DNA from: Spirochaetota bacterium | GTDB taxonomy: Bacteria > Spirochaetota > Leptospiria > Turneriellales > Turneriellaceae | Assembly (NCBI GenBank): GCA_963205035.1 | Contig: CAUJII010000172.1 | Coordinates: 1 to 40,105 of the forward strand | Length of the DNA stretch: 40,105 nucleotides | Direction of reading: 5' to 3' | Shown: positions 14,778 through 23,084 of the stretch, one piece after another | Layout: every line of letters starts with the position of its first letter | Numbering within the stretch: position 1 is the stretch's first letter | Notes under the pieces: model-generated | Told to the model about the DNA's origin: nothing | The model's input: the letters and a program-made list of their open reading frames with translations, nothing else | The model's database searches: none | Translations under genes and position numbers: made by a program

Positions 14778-15857
14778 GTGCGGATAGCGTTTTTCGTACC
14801 TCTTTTTTTCGCGTTAGTCGGCTGCGCGCGCTTTCGTACAAGCACAGTCAAACCCGAGAAAATTTTTTCCATAGCGATGGGCGAAGATAAGGCGGCCTTT
14901 CCGAAACAAAATGGCGTCTACCATGAAATCCCGAGCCGCGTGGGAATAATCCAAGATTGGATTGCGTTCTCAGAACCCTCGAAGCATACTGTAAAACTTT
15001 TTCGTGCCGGTAAGCAGGTGCTCGTGTTGCGTGGTGGTCAAGATGCGAAGACGGGGTCAAAAGGTCTCGAAGCGTTGACAATCCCAGGCCGCATCGTCAT
15101 GGGAGGCAACGACGATTTCTTTGTCGAGAATTACCTGCCGCCCGACGGCGAAAGCAAGAACCCTTCTGCACGCGGCCGTTACAAGATTTTGCAATTTGAC
15201 TTTAAGGGAAAACTCTTGCGCTCGATTGGACGCAAGGGGCTTCAAGAACTGGTTTTTGAAAACATACTTTGGTTCGATGTAGATACCAAAGGCAACCTCT
15301 GGGTGCTTTACCGTTATCTGGATGAACTCCACTTAGATAAGTACGAAGGCAGCCGCTTAGCTTTCGAGTATAGACAAACGGATTGCGAAGCCGTCACGTT
15401 AGACAAAAAACAAATTGAAAATCTTAAAGACCGCAACTCGCTTGTGCATTGCGAATATATGTACCCATTCTTTTCGGGGAACCGAATCATGCTCACATCG
15501 CGGATTGATCGCATTGATCCGGATTCTGCGAAGAAACAATTAACGCTCGCTTACAGAATTGTCAAAGTAAGAGACATCAAAGAAAACACGACGCAGACTG
15601 TTTTTCCGCGACTGAGCAGCATCGAAGAGCATCCGTATCTGCCTCTGGGAAAAGATAGCGTCGGAGTCTGGCAGAATCTGGAGCACGCACGAGTGCGGAT
15701 TGCGCGTTATTCAATAGAGGGTGATTTACGCAACTCGATTGTGATTGAACTGAGCGGCCGTCCGAATGAGTGGCGGCAAGTGTGGCAGGCGCTTTCGGGC
15801 GATATTTATGGAATCCGTGTATTTGCCGATCAACTGGAAGTTTATAGGTTTCAATAA
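14778..15857 (+). CDS. Lipoprotein, probable beta-propeller
   Basis: A 359-aa protein starting with GTG. FFVPLFFALVGC is a good lipobox (LVGC, Cys16). The body has repeated strand groups, for example YKILQFDFKGKLLRSIGRKG and WFDVDTKGNLWVLYRYLDE, the pattern seen in NHL/six-bladed propellers of Leptospira lipoproteins. No catalytic residues are recognised. It probably sits on the periplasmic face of a membrane as a binding scaffold. It shares an ~80 nt divergent region with ychF and is followed after 21 nt by the TerC gene, so the two are probably co-transcribed. Confidence 0.72.
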   Translation: MRIAFFVPLFFALVGCARFRTSTVKPEKIFSIAMGEDKAAFPKQNGVYHEIPSRVGIIQDWIAFSEPSKHTVKLFRAGKQVLVLRGGQDAKTGSKGLEALTIPGRIVMGGNDDFFVENYLPPDGESKNPSARGRYKILQFDFKGKLLRSIGRKGLQELVFENILWFDVDTKGNLWVLYRYLDELHLDKYEGSRLAFEYRQTDCEAVTLDKKQIENLKDRNSLVHCEYMYPFFSGNRIMLTSRIDRIDPDSAKKQLTLAYRIVKVRDIKENTTQTVFPRLSSIEEHPYLPLGKDSVGVWQNLEHARVRIARYSIEGDLRNSIVIELSGRPNEWRQVWQALSGDIYGIRVFADQLEVYRFQ

Positions 15858-15878
15858 AAGTTTTTGATAGGAAGTTTA

Positions 15879-16895
15879 ATGAAAGCAACCGAATTTTTGC
15901 GCAAGGAATGGCCCCTGTTTTTCTCGCTTCTGTTCTTTGCAGGTCTGATGCTCTTAGACTACGAAAAGGGGTTCATGGCGAACTGGACATCTTTAACGTC
16001 AGGGCCACAGTCGACTCTTTTTGTTTCTGCTGGTTTCTTAACAGTTATTACACTCGCGTTTCTCGAAGGCATTCTGGGGATTGATAACGCGACGGTTTTA
16101 GCAATCCAAGTGCGTCATCTAAAACCCGAAGATACGCTCAAGGCCTTGACATGGGGAGTTTGGGGAGCACACCTCTTTCGGTTCATCTTTCTCCTTGCCG
16201 CCGGTTTTATTCTCGAACAGAAATGGATTATGGCGATTGGTGCGTTTTATCTTGTGAATTTAGCGGCCGATTTTTTTCTAAATAATTTCTTTCAACTCCT
16301 TGCAGACTTAAGCGTCTTGATTGCGTTGGCGGTCGTGTTCTATATCTCTCAAGAGACAGTGGGTACCGCGACTGTGAGAGTACCGGTTTGGATTGCGTTT
16401 CTCTTAATTGGAGTTTTCGCAATTTATCGTTACCTGCGCGAGCGCCGCAGATCGCTCTTGCACAAGAACCAAACCGAAGAGGGGATAACTGTTGCGCGAT
16501 CGCATTCCAAGCGTTTTCCCCTTCTGTCTGCGATCATAGCCGTGGAGTGGACAGATATTCTTTTCTCTTTTGACTCGATTGGCGCGGGTGTCGCGATGAC
16601 ACGCGATTTTTGGGTGCTTTTCTGGGGGGCATTTTTTGGCGTCACTTGCCTCAGGCTTTTTGCGAAATCTTTTGTGAAGCTGCTCGACCGTTTTCCGCAG
16701 CTCGAAGGCGCCGCAATGCTCGCCGTTTTGGTCGTGGGCGTCAAAATGGGTTTTGAAGCTATTCAAGATACGCTCAAACTCCATTTTTTTCATATTGAGA
16801 ACTGGCAGACGAGCCTTCTCGTGCTTGCAATTTTTATCGGGGCATTTTTTGTGAAGACGAAGACCCCGCATATTACGGAAGAAAAGCCGGAATAG
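15879..16895 (+). CDS. TerC-family integral membrane protein
   Basis: About 338 aa; ATG at 15879 preferred over the TTG at 15864 because AGGAAG precedes it by about 5 nt. TerC/DUF475 hallmarks are present: LEGILGIDNATVLA in an early membrane helix and the second acidic motif VEWTDILFSFDSI in a later one, within seven to eight hydrophobic segments split by a basic cytoplasmic loop (RYLRERRRSLLHKNQ). TerC proteins are linked to tellurite resistance, metal (Mn) export and metallation of secreted enzymes. The substrate here cannot be told. Its TAG stop lies inside the first unit of the repeat array. Confidence 0.9.
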   Translation: MKATEFLRKEWPLFFSLLFFAGLMLLDYEKGFMANWTSLTSGPQSTLFVSAGFLTVITLAFLEGILGIDNATVLAIQVRHLKPEDTLKALTWGVWGAHLFRFIFLLAAGFILEQKWIMAIGAFYLVNLAADFFLNNFFQLLADLSVLIALAVVFYISQETVGTATVRVPVWIAFLLIGVFAIYRYLRERRRSLLHKNQTEEGITVARSHSKRFPLLSAIIAVEWTDILFSFDSIGAGVAMTRDFWVLFWGAFFGVTCLRLFAKSFVKLLDRFPQLEGAAMLAVLVVGVKMGFEAIQDTLKLHFFHIENWQTSLLVLAIFIGAFFVKTKTPHITEEKPE

Positions 16896-17093
16896 TTACT
16901 CGGGGGGGGCGTATGCCGTGCGCGAATAGTTACTCGCGGGCGTGTGCTGGGCGTGAATAGTTACTCGGGCGGCGTATGCCAAGCGCGAATAGCTACTCGG
17001 GGGGCGCGTGTTGGGCGTGAATAGTTACTCGCGGGCGTATGCTGGGTGCGAATAGTTACTCGGGCGGCACGGTCGTGCGCGAATAGTTACTCG
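16890..17093. repeat. Seven-unit tandem repeat array between convergent genes
   Basis: The core GAATAGTTACTCG occurs at 16890, 16924, 16955, 16987 (one T to C change), 17019, 17050 and 17081, a period of 31-34 bp. Cores are joined by GC-rich arms such as GGGCGTATGCTGGGCGT. Each core with flanks, GCGAATA-GT-TACTCGC, is a near-palindrome with one mismatch. The first unit contains the terC stop, and the last ends 4 nt before the slyD stop, so the array fills the whole gap. Possible roles are a variable-number repeat, a bidirectional terminator or a protein-binding array. Spacing and lack of unique spacers exclude CRISPR. Confidence 0.92.
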
Positions 17094-17096
17094 CGC

Positions 17097-17567
17097 CTAG
17101 TGGTGGTGACCGTGGCCGCCATGCGCATGGCCGTGTGTCAGCTCCTCGGCGGTTGCATCGCGGATTTTCTGGATCGTGATTTCAAACGTGATATGTTTTC
17201 CCGCGTAAGGATGGTTGCCGTCGACGACGATATCTTTCTCATGCACTTCGGTGACGAAGGCGGGCACGACTCCCTGTTCGCTTTCGAGTTCGAGTTGCAT
17301 ACCGACTTCCATGGTGTCGCCGTCTTCAATTTGGTCTTTGGGGATAGTCATGACCAAGTCGCGTTGCATTTCGCCAAACGCATCTTTAGGGGCCATTTCC
17401 ACTTTTCCGGAGAAGCCTTCTTTCTTGTCGAGTAAGAACCGTTCCAAGGTTGGCATGATATTCTTGAACCCGTGGAGGTAGTCGAGAGTACCGTCTTCGA
17501 GTTTTTCTTTACCCGTTTCGCTGAGAATGTAGTCTATGGTGACTATTTTGTTTTTTGTGACTTGCAT
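17097..17567 (-). CDS. slyD: SlyD-type FKBP peptidyl-prolyl isomerase with His-rich tail
   Basis: A 156-aa cytosolic prolyl isomerase/chaperone. The N-terminal FKBP half contains TIDYILSETGKEKLEDGTLDY and LHGFKNIMPTLERFL. The inserted-in-flap domain spans roughly residues 70-120, with DVxGNHP-like DGNHPYAGKHITFEI near its end. The C-terminus is HGHAHGGHGHHH, the metal-binding tail that in E. coli SlyD carries nickel. Length fits a short-tailed SlyD. It is the last gene of a three-gene unit (sigma-like protein, Lys-rich-tailed protein, slyD) with 3 nt to its upstream neighbour. Confidence 0.95.
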   Translation of the reverse strand: MQVTKNKIVTIDYILSETGKEKLEDGTLDYLHGFKNIMPTLERFLLDKKEGFSGKVEMAPKDAFGEMQRDLVMTIPKDQIEDGDTMEVGMQLELESEQGVVPAFVTEVHEKDIVVDGNHPYAGKHITFEITIQKIRDATAEELTHGHAHGGHGHHH

Positions 17568-17570
17568 AAA

Positions 17571-18299
17571 TTATGTGCTAAATTCTAAAATCTTAATTTG
17601 TCTGCCTGTTTCGGCGTCGAGAAAATAAAAAGAAATGTCACCCAAATCGTCACGGGTGAGTTCGAGTTGGCAACGGCTTTGGTTGAGATTAGCGGCCTCA
17701 ACGAGGCTGCCATCGAGATAGAGGGCGATGTGTCCGGTGCTGTGCGCATCGTCTTTGCGTTTGAGCGACCAGTCGAGAAGGAGTGCCTCTTCATTCGCGC
17801 TAATTTTCAAGTCGAAAACGACGCCGGGAAGCTCGGGCCTAAGAACCGTAAAGCTGCCCGTTTTGAGAAAACCGCGTTCGCTGTCTCCCCGGAATGCCGG
17901 CATCGGAGTCACCGAGTATGGACTGAGTGCCGTTGCGTCACCTTCCAAGCGGAATGAATAACTTGTCTGCAATAGTTGCAGCTTGATGCGGCTATAAAGG
18001 CTGTTCCAAATTTCGTCGTCTAAAACAAAATCTTCGTCGCCTAAGACATCCCACGCATAAGCGATTGTACGCTCATCTGTAATCGCCGAAAAAGGTGAAA
18101 CCGAGTCGTAAATGGGATGGATAGACGTGCTGGTTGTTTTGTCGCGTTGGAGAGTTTTCACGACATGCTGAGCGCGTTTTGGTTTTGAAGGGGTCGCCGC
18201 GTCTTTCTTTCGCTTGGTGGATTGAGTTGTATTTTTCCCACTGCGGGTCGTCGTTTTCATGCGACGGTTTTTGGTTTTGCTCAGACGCTTTGCTTTCAA
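17571..18299 (-). CDS. Protein with Lys/Arg-rich N-terminal tail, unknown function
   Basis: A 242-aa protein. The first ~55 residues are almost only Lys, Arg, Thr and Ser (KAKRLSKTKNRRMKTTTRSG...), like a disordered nucleic-acid-binding or histone-H1-like tail. From about residue 60 a folded, acidic domain follows with AITDERTIAYAWDVLGDEDF and a strand-rich C-terminal half (GHIALYLDGSLVEAANL, DISFYFLDAETGRQI). Leptospiral DUF4912-type proteins share the words AYAWDVLG and a Lys-rich tail in my recollection, so that is a possible family, not confirmed. It lies 15 nt after the sigma-like gene and 3 nt before slyD. Confidence 0.7.
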   Translation of the reverse strand: MKAKRLSKTKNRRMKTTTRSGKNTTQSTKRKKDAATPSKPKRAQHVVKTLQRDKTTSTSIHPIYDSVSPFSAITDERTIAYAWDVLGDEDFVLDDEIWNSLYSRIKLQLLQTSYSFRLEGDATALSPYSVTPMPAFRGDSERGFLKTGSFTVLRPELPGVVFDLKISANEEALLLDWSLKRKDDAHSTGHIALYLDGSLVEAANLNQSRCQLELTRDDLGDISFYFLDAETGRQIKILEFST

Positions 18300-18314
18300 A
18301 TAACCCTCTCTAAT

Positions 18315-19157
18315 TTATTTTTCGTATTCTCTGTACGCTTTTTTCAACGAGCCTTTAGCCTTTATCAACTGCCGTTGTGCGGTGGCTATTGTGTCGCCGG
18401 TAACGTCCGCCACGATACGTATAGGAATGCGGGTGTCTATGGAAAAAAACTTTTTCTTGGCAATTTCTTTCTTTCTTTGCGACGTTTTCTGCTTTTGTAG
18501 ATTATCAGAAAGTATCTTGTCTTCTGTGTGCAAGAGGAGCTTCAGCAACCGGTCGCGTTCTGTGAGAAACTTTTTTCTCTTTTCGTCGACAAAGCGCAGG
18601 TACGCACGGTATGCGCGCAGCGTTTTCCACGGGTCGCTCTTGGCTTTCTTTTTTTTTTCAACGAGAAAGCGCATTTCTCTAAAAGTCAAAGCGGCCGCAA
18701 GCGAGAGCCGCGCATAAATAGACGTGGGAGGAGTCAATCCGTCAAAAAGGATGTGTTCGAGATCGTCTGTTGGTTTTTCTTCGTATTGCAATTCGATGCG
18801 CCGCGTGCGGAGCTCTTCGACCGAGAGAAGCTCTATTTGCGAACGGGGAAGTTTACGCCGTCTCAAAAAATGATTGAACTCAAAATTCAGAGTTGCAGCC
18901 ATATACTGATAGAAAGGCAGAAGTGTGGGGTCGTAGCGCTCGAGATGCCCTTCGAGTTTGTGACTCACATGGACGTAGAAATCCCCCGCGACATCGCTCG
19001 ATTGCTGGTGGCGCAGCCTGGCGTAGTTATAGACCATAACGTGAAGTTTTTGCGGTACGGCGGTCTCTTTGCCTTGTTTCCGAGCTAACGCATACGTGTC
19101 AAATATGGCTTGAAACTCTGTCTCATTCATTAGAACTGACTCATAAACACTCGGCAT
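18315..19157 (-). CDS. Sigma-70-like protein (divergent sigma factor or relative)
   Basis: A 280-aa protein. Residues ~45-105 follow the sigma region 2 pattern: VYNYARLRHQQSSDVAGDFY, then LERYDPTLLPFYQYMAATLN and FEFNHFLRRRK (compare N.AR......aeDl.qe.fl.......rYdp...f..yl......l...lRrr). The C-terminal end IPIRIVADVTGDTIATAQRQ resembles a region 4 helix-turn-helix. The middle is charged and longer than in ECF sigma factors. It may be a true alternative sigma or a derived DNA-binding relative. An A10 run on the coding strand (18649-18658) encodes EKKKKA and is a slippage risk. No anti-sigma factor is evident nearby. Confidence 0.7.
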   Translation of the reverse strand: MPSVYESVLMNETEFQAIFDTYALARKQGKETAVPQKLHVMVYNYARLRHQQSSDVAGDFYVHVSHKLEGHLERYDPTLLPFYQYMAATLNFEFNHFLRRRKLPRSQIELLSVEELRTRRIELQYEEKPTDDLEHILFDGLTPPTSIYARLSLAAALTFREMRFLVEKKKKAKSDPWKTLRAYRAYLRFVDEKRKKFLTERDRLLKLLLHTEDKILSDNLQKQKTSQRKKEIAKKKFFSIDTRIPIRIVADVTGDTIATAQRQLIKAKGSLKKAYREYEK

Positions 19158-19217
19158 TCTGTGAAAGTTTGAAGCGTTTGCAAGAATTTTTATCAGTTTT
19201 CCGCACCGGAGGTTTGA

Positions 19218-20087
19218 ATGAGTGGCTCGAAAGCATTGCGTTTTGCCAAACTCGAAGGTTTAGGCAACGATTATCTCTTTACAGAAGATTCTCCAAAGAA
19301 TCCCCAGCGTGCAGCGCGCTTACTTTGCGACAGGCACTATGGCGTGGGTGCCGACGGTCTCGTTCTCATCATGGCTCCCGACAAAAAGTCCGAAGCCGAT
19401 TTTCAAATCCGTATCTTCAACCCCGACGGTTCAGAAGCCGAGATGTGCGGTAACGCCATCCGTTGTCTGGGCAAATATCTCTACGACCGGGGCAACACAA
19501 AGAAGCAAGAAATTAATGTGCAAACGCTCCGTGGAATTATCCCGTGCATTCTGATGGTACGCGATGGCCGAGTCTATCGTGTGAAAGCCGACATGGGCGA
19601 GCCGATTTTAGAACGCGCAAAAATCCCCATGGTATGCGCGGCCGGCGAAGAAGAGAAGCGTGTTCTGAAAGAGAAAATTTACCTCGAAGACCATAACACA
19701 TTTGAGTTCATGGCTGTTTCGATGGGTAACCCGCATGTCGTCATCTGGGTTGAGGACGTCGATAATTTCCCCGTTCATAAATACGGCCCGATGATTGAAA
19801 ACTATTCGCTTTTCCCTAACCGCACGAACGTCCATTTCATTCAGATGGTCGACGAAGACCACATTAAGCAGCGCGTATGGGAGCGGGGTGTGGGCGAAAC
19901 TTTGGCGACGGGCACAGGCGCTTGCGCAGCAGTTGTCGCGGGTGTTCTTGCCGGCAAGATCAAACGCAAAGCGAAAGTTGAACTACGCGGCGGCATTCTT
20001 GAAATCTATTGGTCTGAAAAAGACAACCACGTCTACATGACAGGCCCTTGCAAAGATGTCTTTGAAGGCCAAACGCTTCTCATCTGA
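19218..20087 (+). CDS. dapF: Diaminopimelate epimerase DapF
   Basis: Converts LL- to meso-diaminopimelate for lysine and peptidoglycan synthesis, in the cytosol. The 289-aa protein has the two catalytic cysteines in the expected contexts, AEMCGNAIRC (Cys77) and ATGTGACAAV (Cys236), plus HYGVGADGLVL and FNPDGSEAEMCGN. Length is slightly above the usual 270-280. GGAGGT at 19208-19213 sits 4 nt before the ATG. It is the first gene of dapF-purH-RNA methyltransferase-phosphatase and is divergent from the sigma-like gene. Confidence 0.97.
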   Translation: MSGSKALRFAKLEGLGNDYLFTEDSPKNPQRAARLLCDRHYGVGADGLVLIMAPDKKSEADFQIRIFNPDGSEAEMCGNAIRCLGKYLYDRGNTKKQEINVQTLRGIIPCILMVRDGRVYRVKADMGEPILERAKIPMVCAAGEEEKRVLKEKIYLEDHNTFEFMAVSMGNPHVVIWVEDVDNFPVHKYGPMIENYSLFPNRTNVHFIQMVDEDHIKQRVWERGVGETLATGTGACAAVVAGVLAGKIKRKAKVELRGGILEIYWSEKDNHVYMTGPCKDVFEGQTLLI

Positions 20088-20119
20088 TGAAAGCAGGCTC
20101 ACCTTCTTAAGAGACTTCG

Positions 20120-21664
20120 TTGGATAAAGTCGTTCTCCGCCGTGCGCTCATTTCGGTCTCCGATAAAACGGGGCTCGCGGAGTTTGCGCGCGCACTCGCG
20201 GAGCGCAGTGTCGAAATCTATTCTACGGGCGGCACGCTCCAGTTTTTGCGCGAGGCTAAGATACCAGCGCTTGCAGTCGAGGACTACACGGGTTTCCCCG
20301 AAATGATGGATGGCCGCGTTAAGACGCTCCATCCCAAAATTCACGGAGGATTTCTCGCACGCCGTGATTTAGAATCACATTTGGATGCTGTGGCCCACCA
20401 CGGCATCAAGCTCTTTGATCTTGTCGTCGTCAATCTATACCCCTTTGAGCGCGTTATCGCAAATCCCGACGCTACATTTGAAGAGGCGGTAGAAAATATC
20501 GATATTGGAGGGCCTGCGATGGTGCGCTCTGCGGCGAAGAACGCGGCGTCTGTTGCGGTTGTTGTCTCTCCCTCTGATTACGCCCGCGTCTTAGCGGAAC
20601 TTGCAGCGCATGAAAACGCTACGACCTTGGCTCTGAGAGAAGAGCTGCGCGTTAAAGCATACCAACGCACCGCAGCTTATGATGCGAGCATCGCGTCGTA
20701 TCTCGAAACAAAGCAAGGAAAGAAAGCGCTTCGGCTGCAACTGGTTGAAAAACAAAGTTTGCGCTATGGCGAAAATCCGCACCAGAGCGCAAGTTATTTG
20801 GTCGAAGCAGAAAGTCCTGATGCGTGGAAGCAACTGCATGGCAAAGAACTGTCATTTAATAATATTTTAGACTTAGATATTGCACTGCGTTTAGCTCAAG
20901 ATTTTTCAGATGGTGTTTGTGCAATTTTCAAGCACACGAACCCCTGCGGCGTTGCGGTGGGTGAAAACCAGGCTGAGATTTTACAGCATGCTATGGACAC
21001 CGATCCCGTCAGCTTTTTTGGTGGAATCGTCGTTTTTAATCGACCTCTGGGCAAAGCGGCCGCGGAAAAATTGGCGCCCCATTTTTTTGAACTCATTATT
21101 GCACCGCAGTTTATCGAGGGGGCTTTTGAAACTCTGGCCGCGAAGAAAAATCTCAGGCTCATCGAGGCGAATTTCGCGGCAATGCAAAAGCACCCATCGG
21201 ACCTGCGCGCTGTGCCGGGGGCGGGGGGGTATCTTCTCCAAGACACCGATTGGACGCTTTGGAATAACGAAGACATAAAAGTGGTTTCGCAGAAGGCGAT
21301 CAATGCCGAGACGCGGGAAGACTTGGCGTTTGCGCTTCGTGTTGCGAAGTTTGTGAAATCCAATTCGGTCGTATTTGCCTCTGGAAAGCGCACTTTGGCG
21401 ATTGGCGCCGGGCAGATGAGCCGCATCGACAGCATACGTATTGCCGAGATTAAAGCACGCGACGCAAAACTTTCGCTCAAAGGGTCGGTGATGGCGTCCG
21501 AGGCGTTCTTTCCTTTCCGCGACAGCGTCGACATGTGCGCAGCGTTGGGTGTGCGCGCTATTGTGCAACCGGGTGGGTCGATCAAAGACAGCGAGAGCAT
21601 TGCCGCAGCAGACGAGCATGGCATCGGTCTTCTCTTTTCAGGGATGCGGCACTTTCGGCATTAG
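20120..21664 (+). CDS. purH: Bifunctional AICAR transformylase/IMP cyclohydrolase PurH
   Basis: Catalyses the last two steps of IMP synthesis. The 514-aa protein has the N-terminal IMPCH (MGS-like) domain with ALISVSDKTGLAEFA, YSTGGT and MDGRVKTLHPKIHGG, followed by the AICARFT domain with RYGENPHQSASYL and FKHTNPCGVAVG (catalytic Lys-His). It ends with PGGSIKDSESIAAADEHGIG and FSGMRHFRH, the standard C-terminus. The start is TTG at 20120, with AAGAG about 8 nt upstream; no in-frame ATG is near. It lies 32 nt after dapF. Full length with no breaks. Confidence 0.97.
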   Translation: MDKVVLRRALISVSDKTGLAEFARALAERSVEIYSTGGTLQFLREAKIPALAVEDYTGFPEMMDGRVKTLHPKIHGGFLARRDLESHLDAVAHHGIKLFDLVVVNLYPFERVIANPDATFEEAVENIDIGGPAMVRSAAKNAASVAVVVSPSDYARVLAELAAHENATTLALREELRVKAYQRTAAYDASIASYLETKQGKKALRLQLVEKQSLRYGENPHQSASYLVEAESPDAWKQLHGKELSFNNILDLDIALRLAQDFSDGVCAIFKHTNPCGVAVGENQAEILQHAMDTDPVSFFGGIVVFNRPLGKAAAEKLAPHFFELIIAPQFIEGAFETLAAKKNLRLIEANFAAMQKHPSDLRAVPGAGGYLLQDTDWTLWNNEDIKVVSQKAINAETREDLAFALRVAKFVKSNSVVFASGKRTLAIGAGQMSRIDSIRIAEIKARDAKLSLKGSVMASEAFFPFRDSVDMCAALGVRAIVQPGGSIKDSESIAAADEHGIGLLFSGMRHFRH

Positions 21665-21669
21665 GGGCA

Positions 21670-21689
21670 GGGGCTCTTAAGGAAGCCCC
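21670..21689 (+). terminator. Short GC hairpin after purH
   Basis: GGGGCT (21670-21675) pairs with AGCCCC (21684-21689) around an 8 nt loop, 5 nt after the purH stop and 20 nt before the next ATG. No T tract follows, so it is more likely an attenuating or mRNA-protecting hairpin than a full terminator. Confidence 0.3.
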
Positions 21690-21709
21690 GACCAACGGGC
21701 AGCATTGCA

Positions 21710-23053
21710 ATGAACATCCGAAAAATTAAACGGGGTGCATTTCTCGAACTCGAGTGCAAACATTTTGTCGCGGAGGGGTTAGGCCTTTCTTATTTCACCG
21801 ACGAGACACTCAAAGAAAAATTCAAACCGCATGTTTTTTTTATTTGGGGAGTTCTCCCCGGAGAAAAATTTATTGCGCACATTCGGCAAGTCAAGTCAAA
21901 GCTCGCCTACGGAATTTTGGCCGACCGCGACGCTGTGGGCCTCGAGCACTCGGAGAAAAAATTTCTTCATAAGCGTTGGGCATTGCTTTCTCTATCTGCC
22001 GAGCGCGCTGAACCTGCGTGTGAAAATTATTTGCGTTGTGGCGGTTGCCGCATGCAGCACCTCTCGTATTTAGACACGTTACGCTACAAAAAAACTTGGC
22101 TTCAAGCACAGTTAGAGAGGAACGGGGTAAATCCCACAAAGCTCGAATTCTACGATTACCCAGAAAATTTTCGTTGGCGTTACCGCAACCACGTTCAGGT
22201 TCACATCAACAAGTGGGGGACGTACGGTTTTTACGAACCCGTATCGTACCATACGCGCGCATTCCCCGAACACGGTTGCCTGATTTTTGAAGAGAAGGCG
22301 CTGCGCTCTGAGATGCCGCGCTTTCCCGTTGCAGTACGCGCTGCGCGGATTCGAGTCGATACCGATGGGCGCGCCGTTTTTACCGAACTCAATTCGCCCG
22401 AAGAGAAGCGAACTCTGGCGACTTATTCCGTCGAGTGGCCGGTGGGGCGCGAGGTGAAAATTGAATTTCCTGTGACGAGTTTTTTTCAAGCCAACCTGCG
22501 CGCTTTGCCCGCGTGGCTTTCCAAAATTTCAGCATGCTTTCAGCGCACGGGGTTATCTTCTCCACGCGTCTTGGAGCTCTATTCGGGGTTTGGATTTATC
22601 TCGCGCATGCTTTCGCTTGAATTCCCATTATCTGTTCTTGCGCTGGATATTCTTAAGAAAGAACAAGTCGAGGCCGTGCGGTTTTTTGAAAACGGCAAAG
22701 AGATCCCGTCGGATTTTTCTAATAATTTTCGTACAACAGATCTTTTCTTGCCACAGAAAATTTCTGAGACGCTTCTTGAGGAGATACGAAAATTTTCTCC
22801 CGAACTCTTGCTCGTGAATCCGCCGCGTGCTGGGCTTTCAAAAGAGACGTGGAAGGTTTTCAGGGAAGTAGCTCTTAAAGCGTTCCAAGGTCCGATTATT
22901 TATTCCTCTTGCGACGCAGCGACGATGGCACGCGACCTTGCGCTTTTTCAAAGCGAAGGATACACCTGCCATGAAATGTGCGCGTTCGATTTTTTTCCGT
23001 GGACTCACCACTTCGAGACGGTCTCTTATTTGACTCACTCGAAAAATCCATAA
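21710..23053 (+). CDS. TrmA/RlmD-family uracil-C5 RNA methyltransferase
   Basis: A 447-aa SAM-dependent enzyme that would methylate C5 of a uridine in rRNA or tRNA. An N-terminal TRAM-like part is followed by the iron-sulfur cysteines Cys104, Cys110, Cys113 (CENYLRCGGCRMQH) and Cys190 (EHGC). Then come FFQANL, the SAM motif LELYSGFGFIS (near 288-298), LLVNPPRAGL, the nucleophile Cys401 in SSCDAATMARDL and the general base Glu436 in FPWTHHFETVSYL. All key residues are present. Whether the target is 23S rRNA U1939/U747 or tRNA U54 cannot be decided from the motifs, so no symbol is given. Confidence 0.93.
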   Translation: MNIRKIKRGAFLELECKHFVAEGLGLSYFTDETLKEKFKPHVFFIWGVLPGEKFIAHIRQVKSKLAYGILADRDAVGLEHSEKKFLHKRWALLSLSAERAEPACENYLRCGGCRMQHLSYLDTLRYKKTWLQAQLERNGVNPTKLEFYDYPENFRWRYRNHVQVHINKWGTYGFYEPVSYHTRAFPEHGCLIFEEKALRSEMPRFPVAVRAARIRVDTDGRAVFTELNSPEEKRTLATYSVEWPVGREVKIEFPVTSFFQANLRALPAWLSKISACFQRTGLSSPRVLELYSGFGFISRMLSLEFPLSVLALDILKKEQVEAVRFFENGKEIPSDFSNNFRTTDLFLPQKISETLLEEIRKFSPELLLVNPPRAGLSKETWKVFREVALKAFQGPIIYSSCDAATMARDLALFQSEGYTCHEMCAFDFFPWTHHFETVSYLTHSKNP

Positions 23054-23084
23054 TCTTCTTTACTTGGCTGCGCGGAAGGTTAGC

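Noticed and set aside
16890..17093. CRISPR array
   Set aside because: The regular 13 bp core with short, similar GC-rich linkers has no unique spacers, and no cas gene is nearby. It is a tandem repeat.
20896..21624. 242-residue minus-strand frame
   Set aside because: It is antisense to the AICAR transformylase domain of purH, which is complete and conserved.
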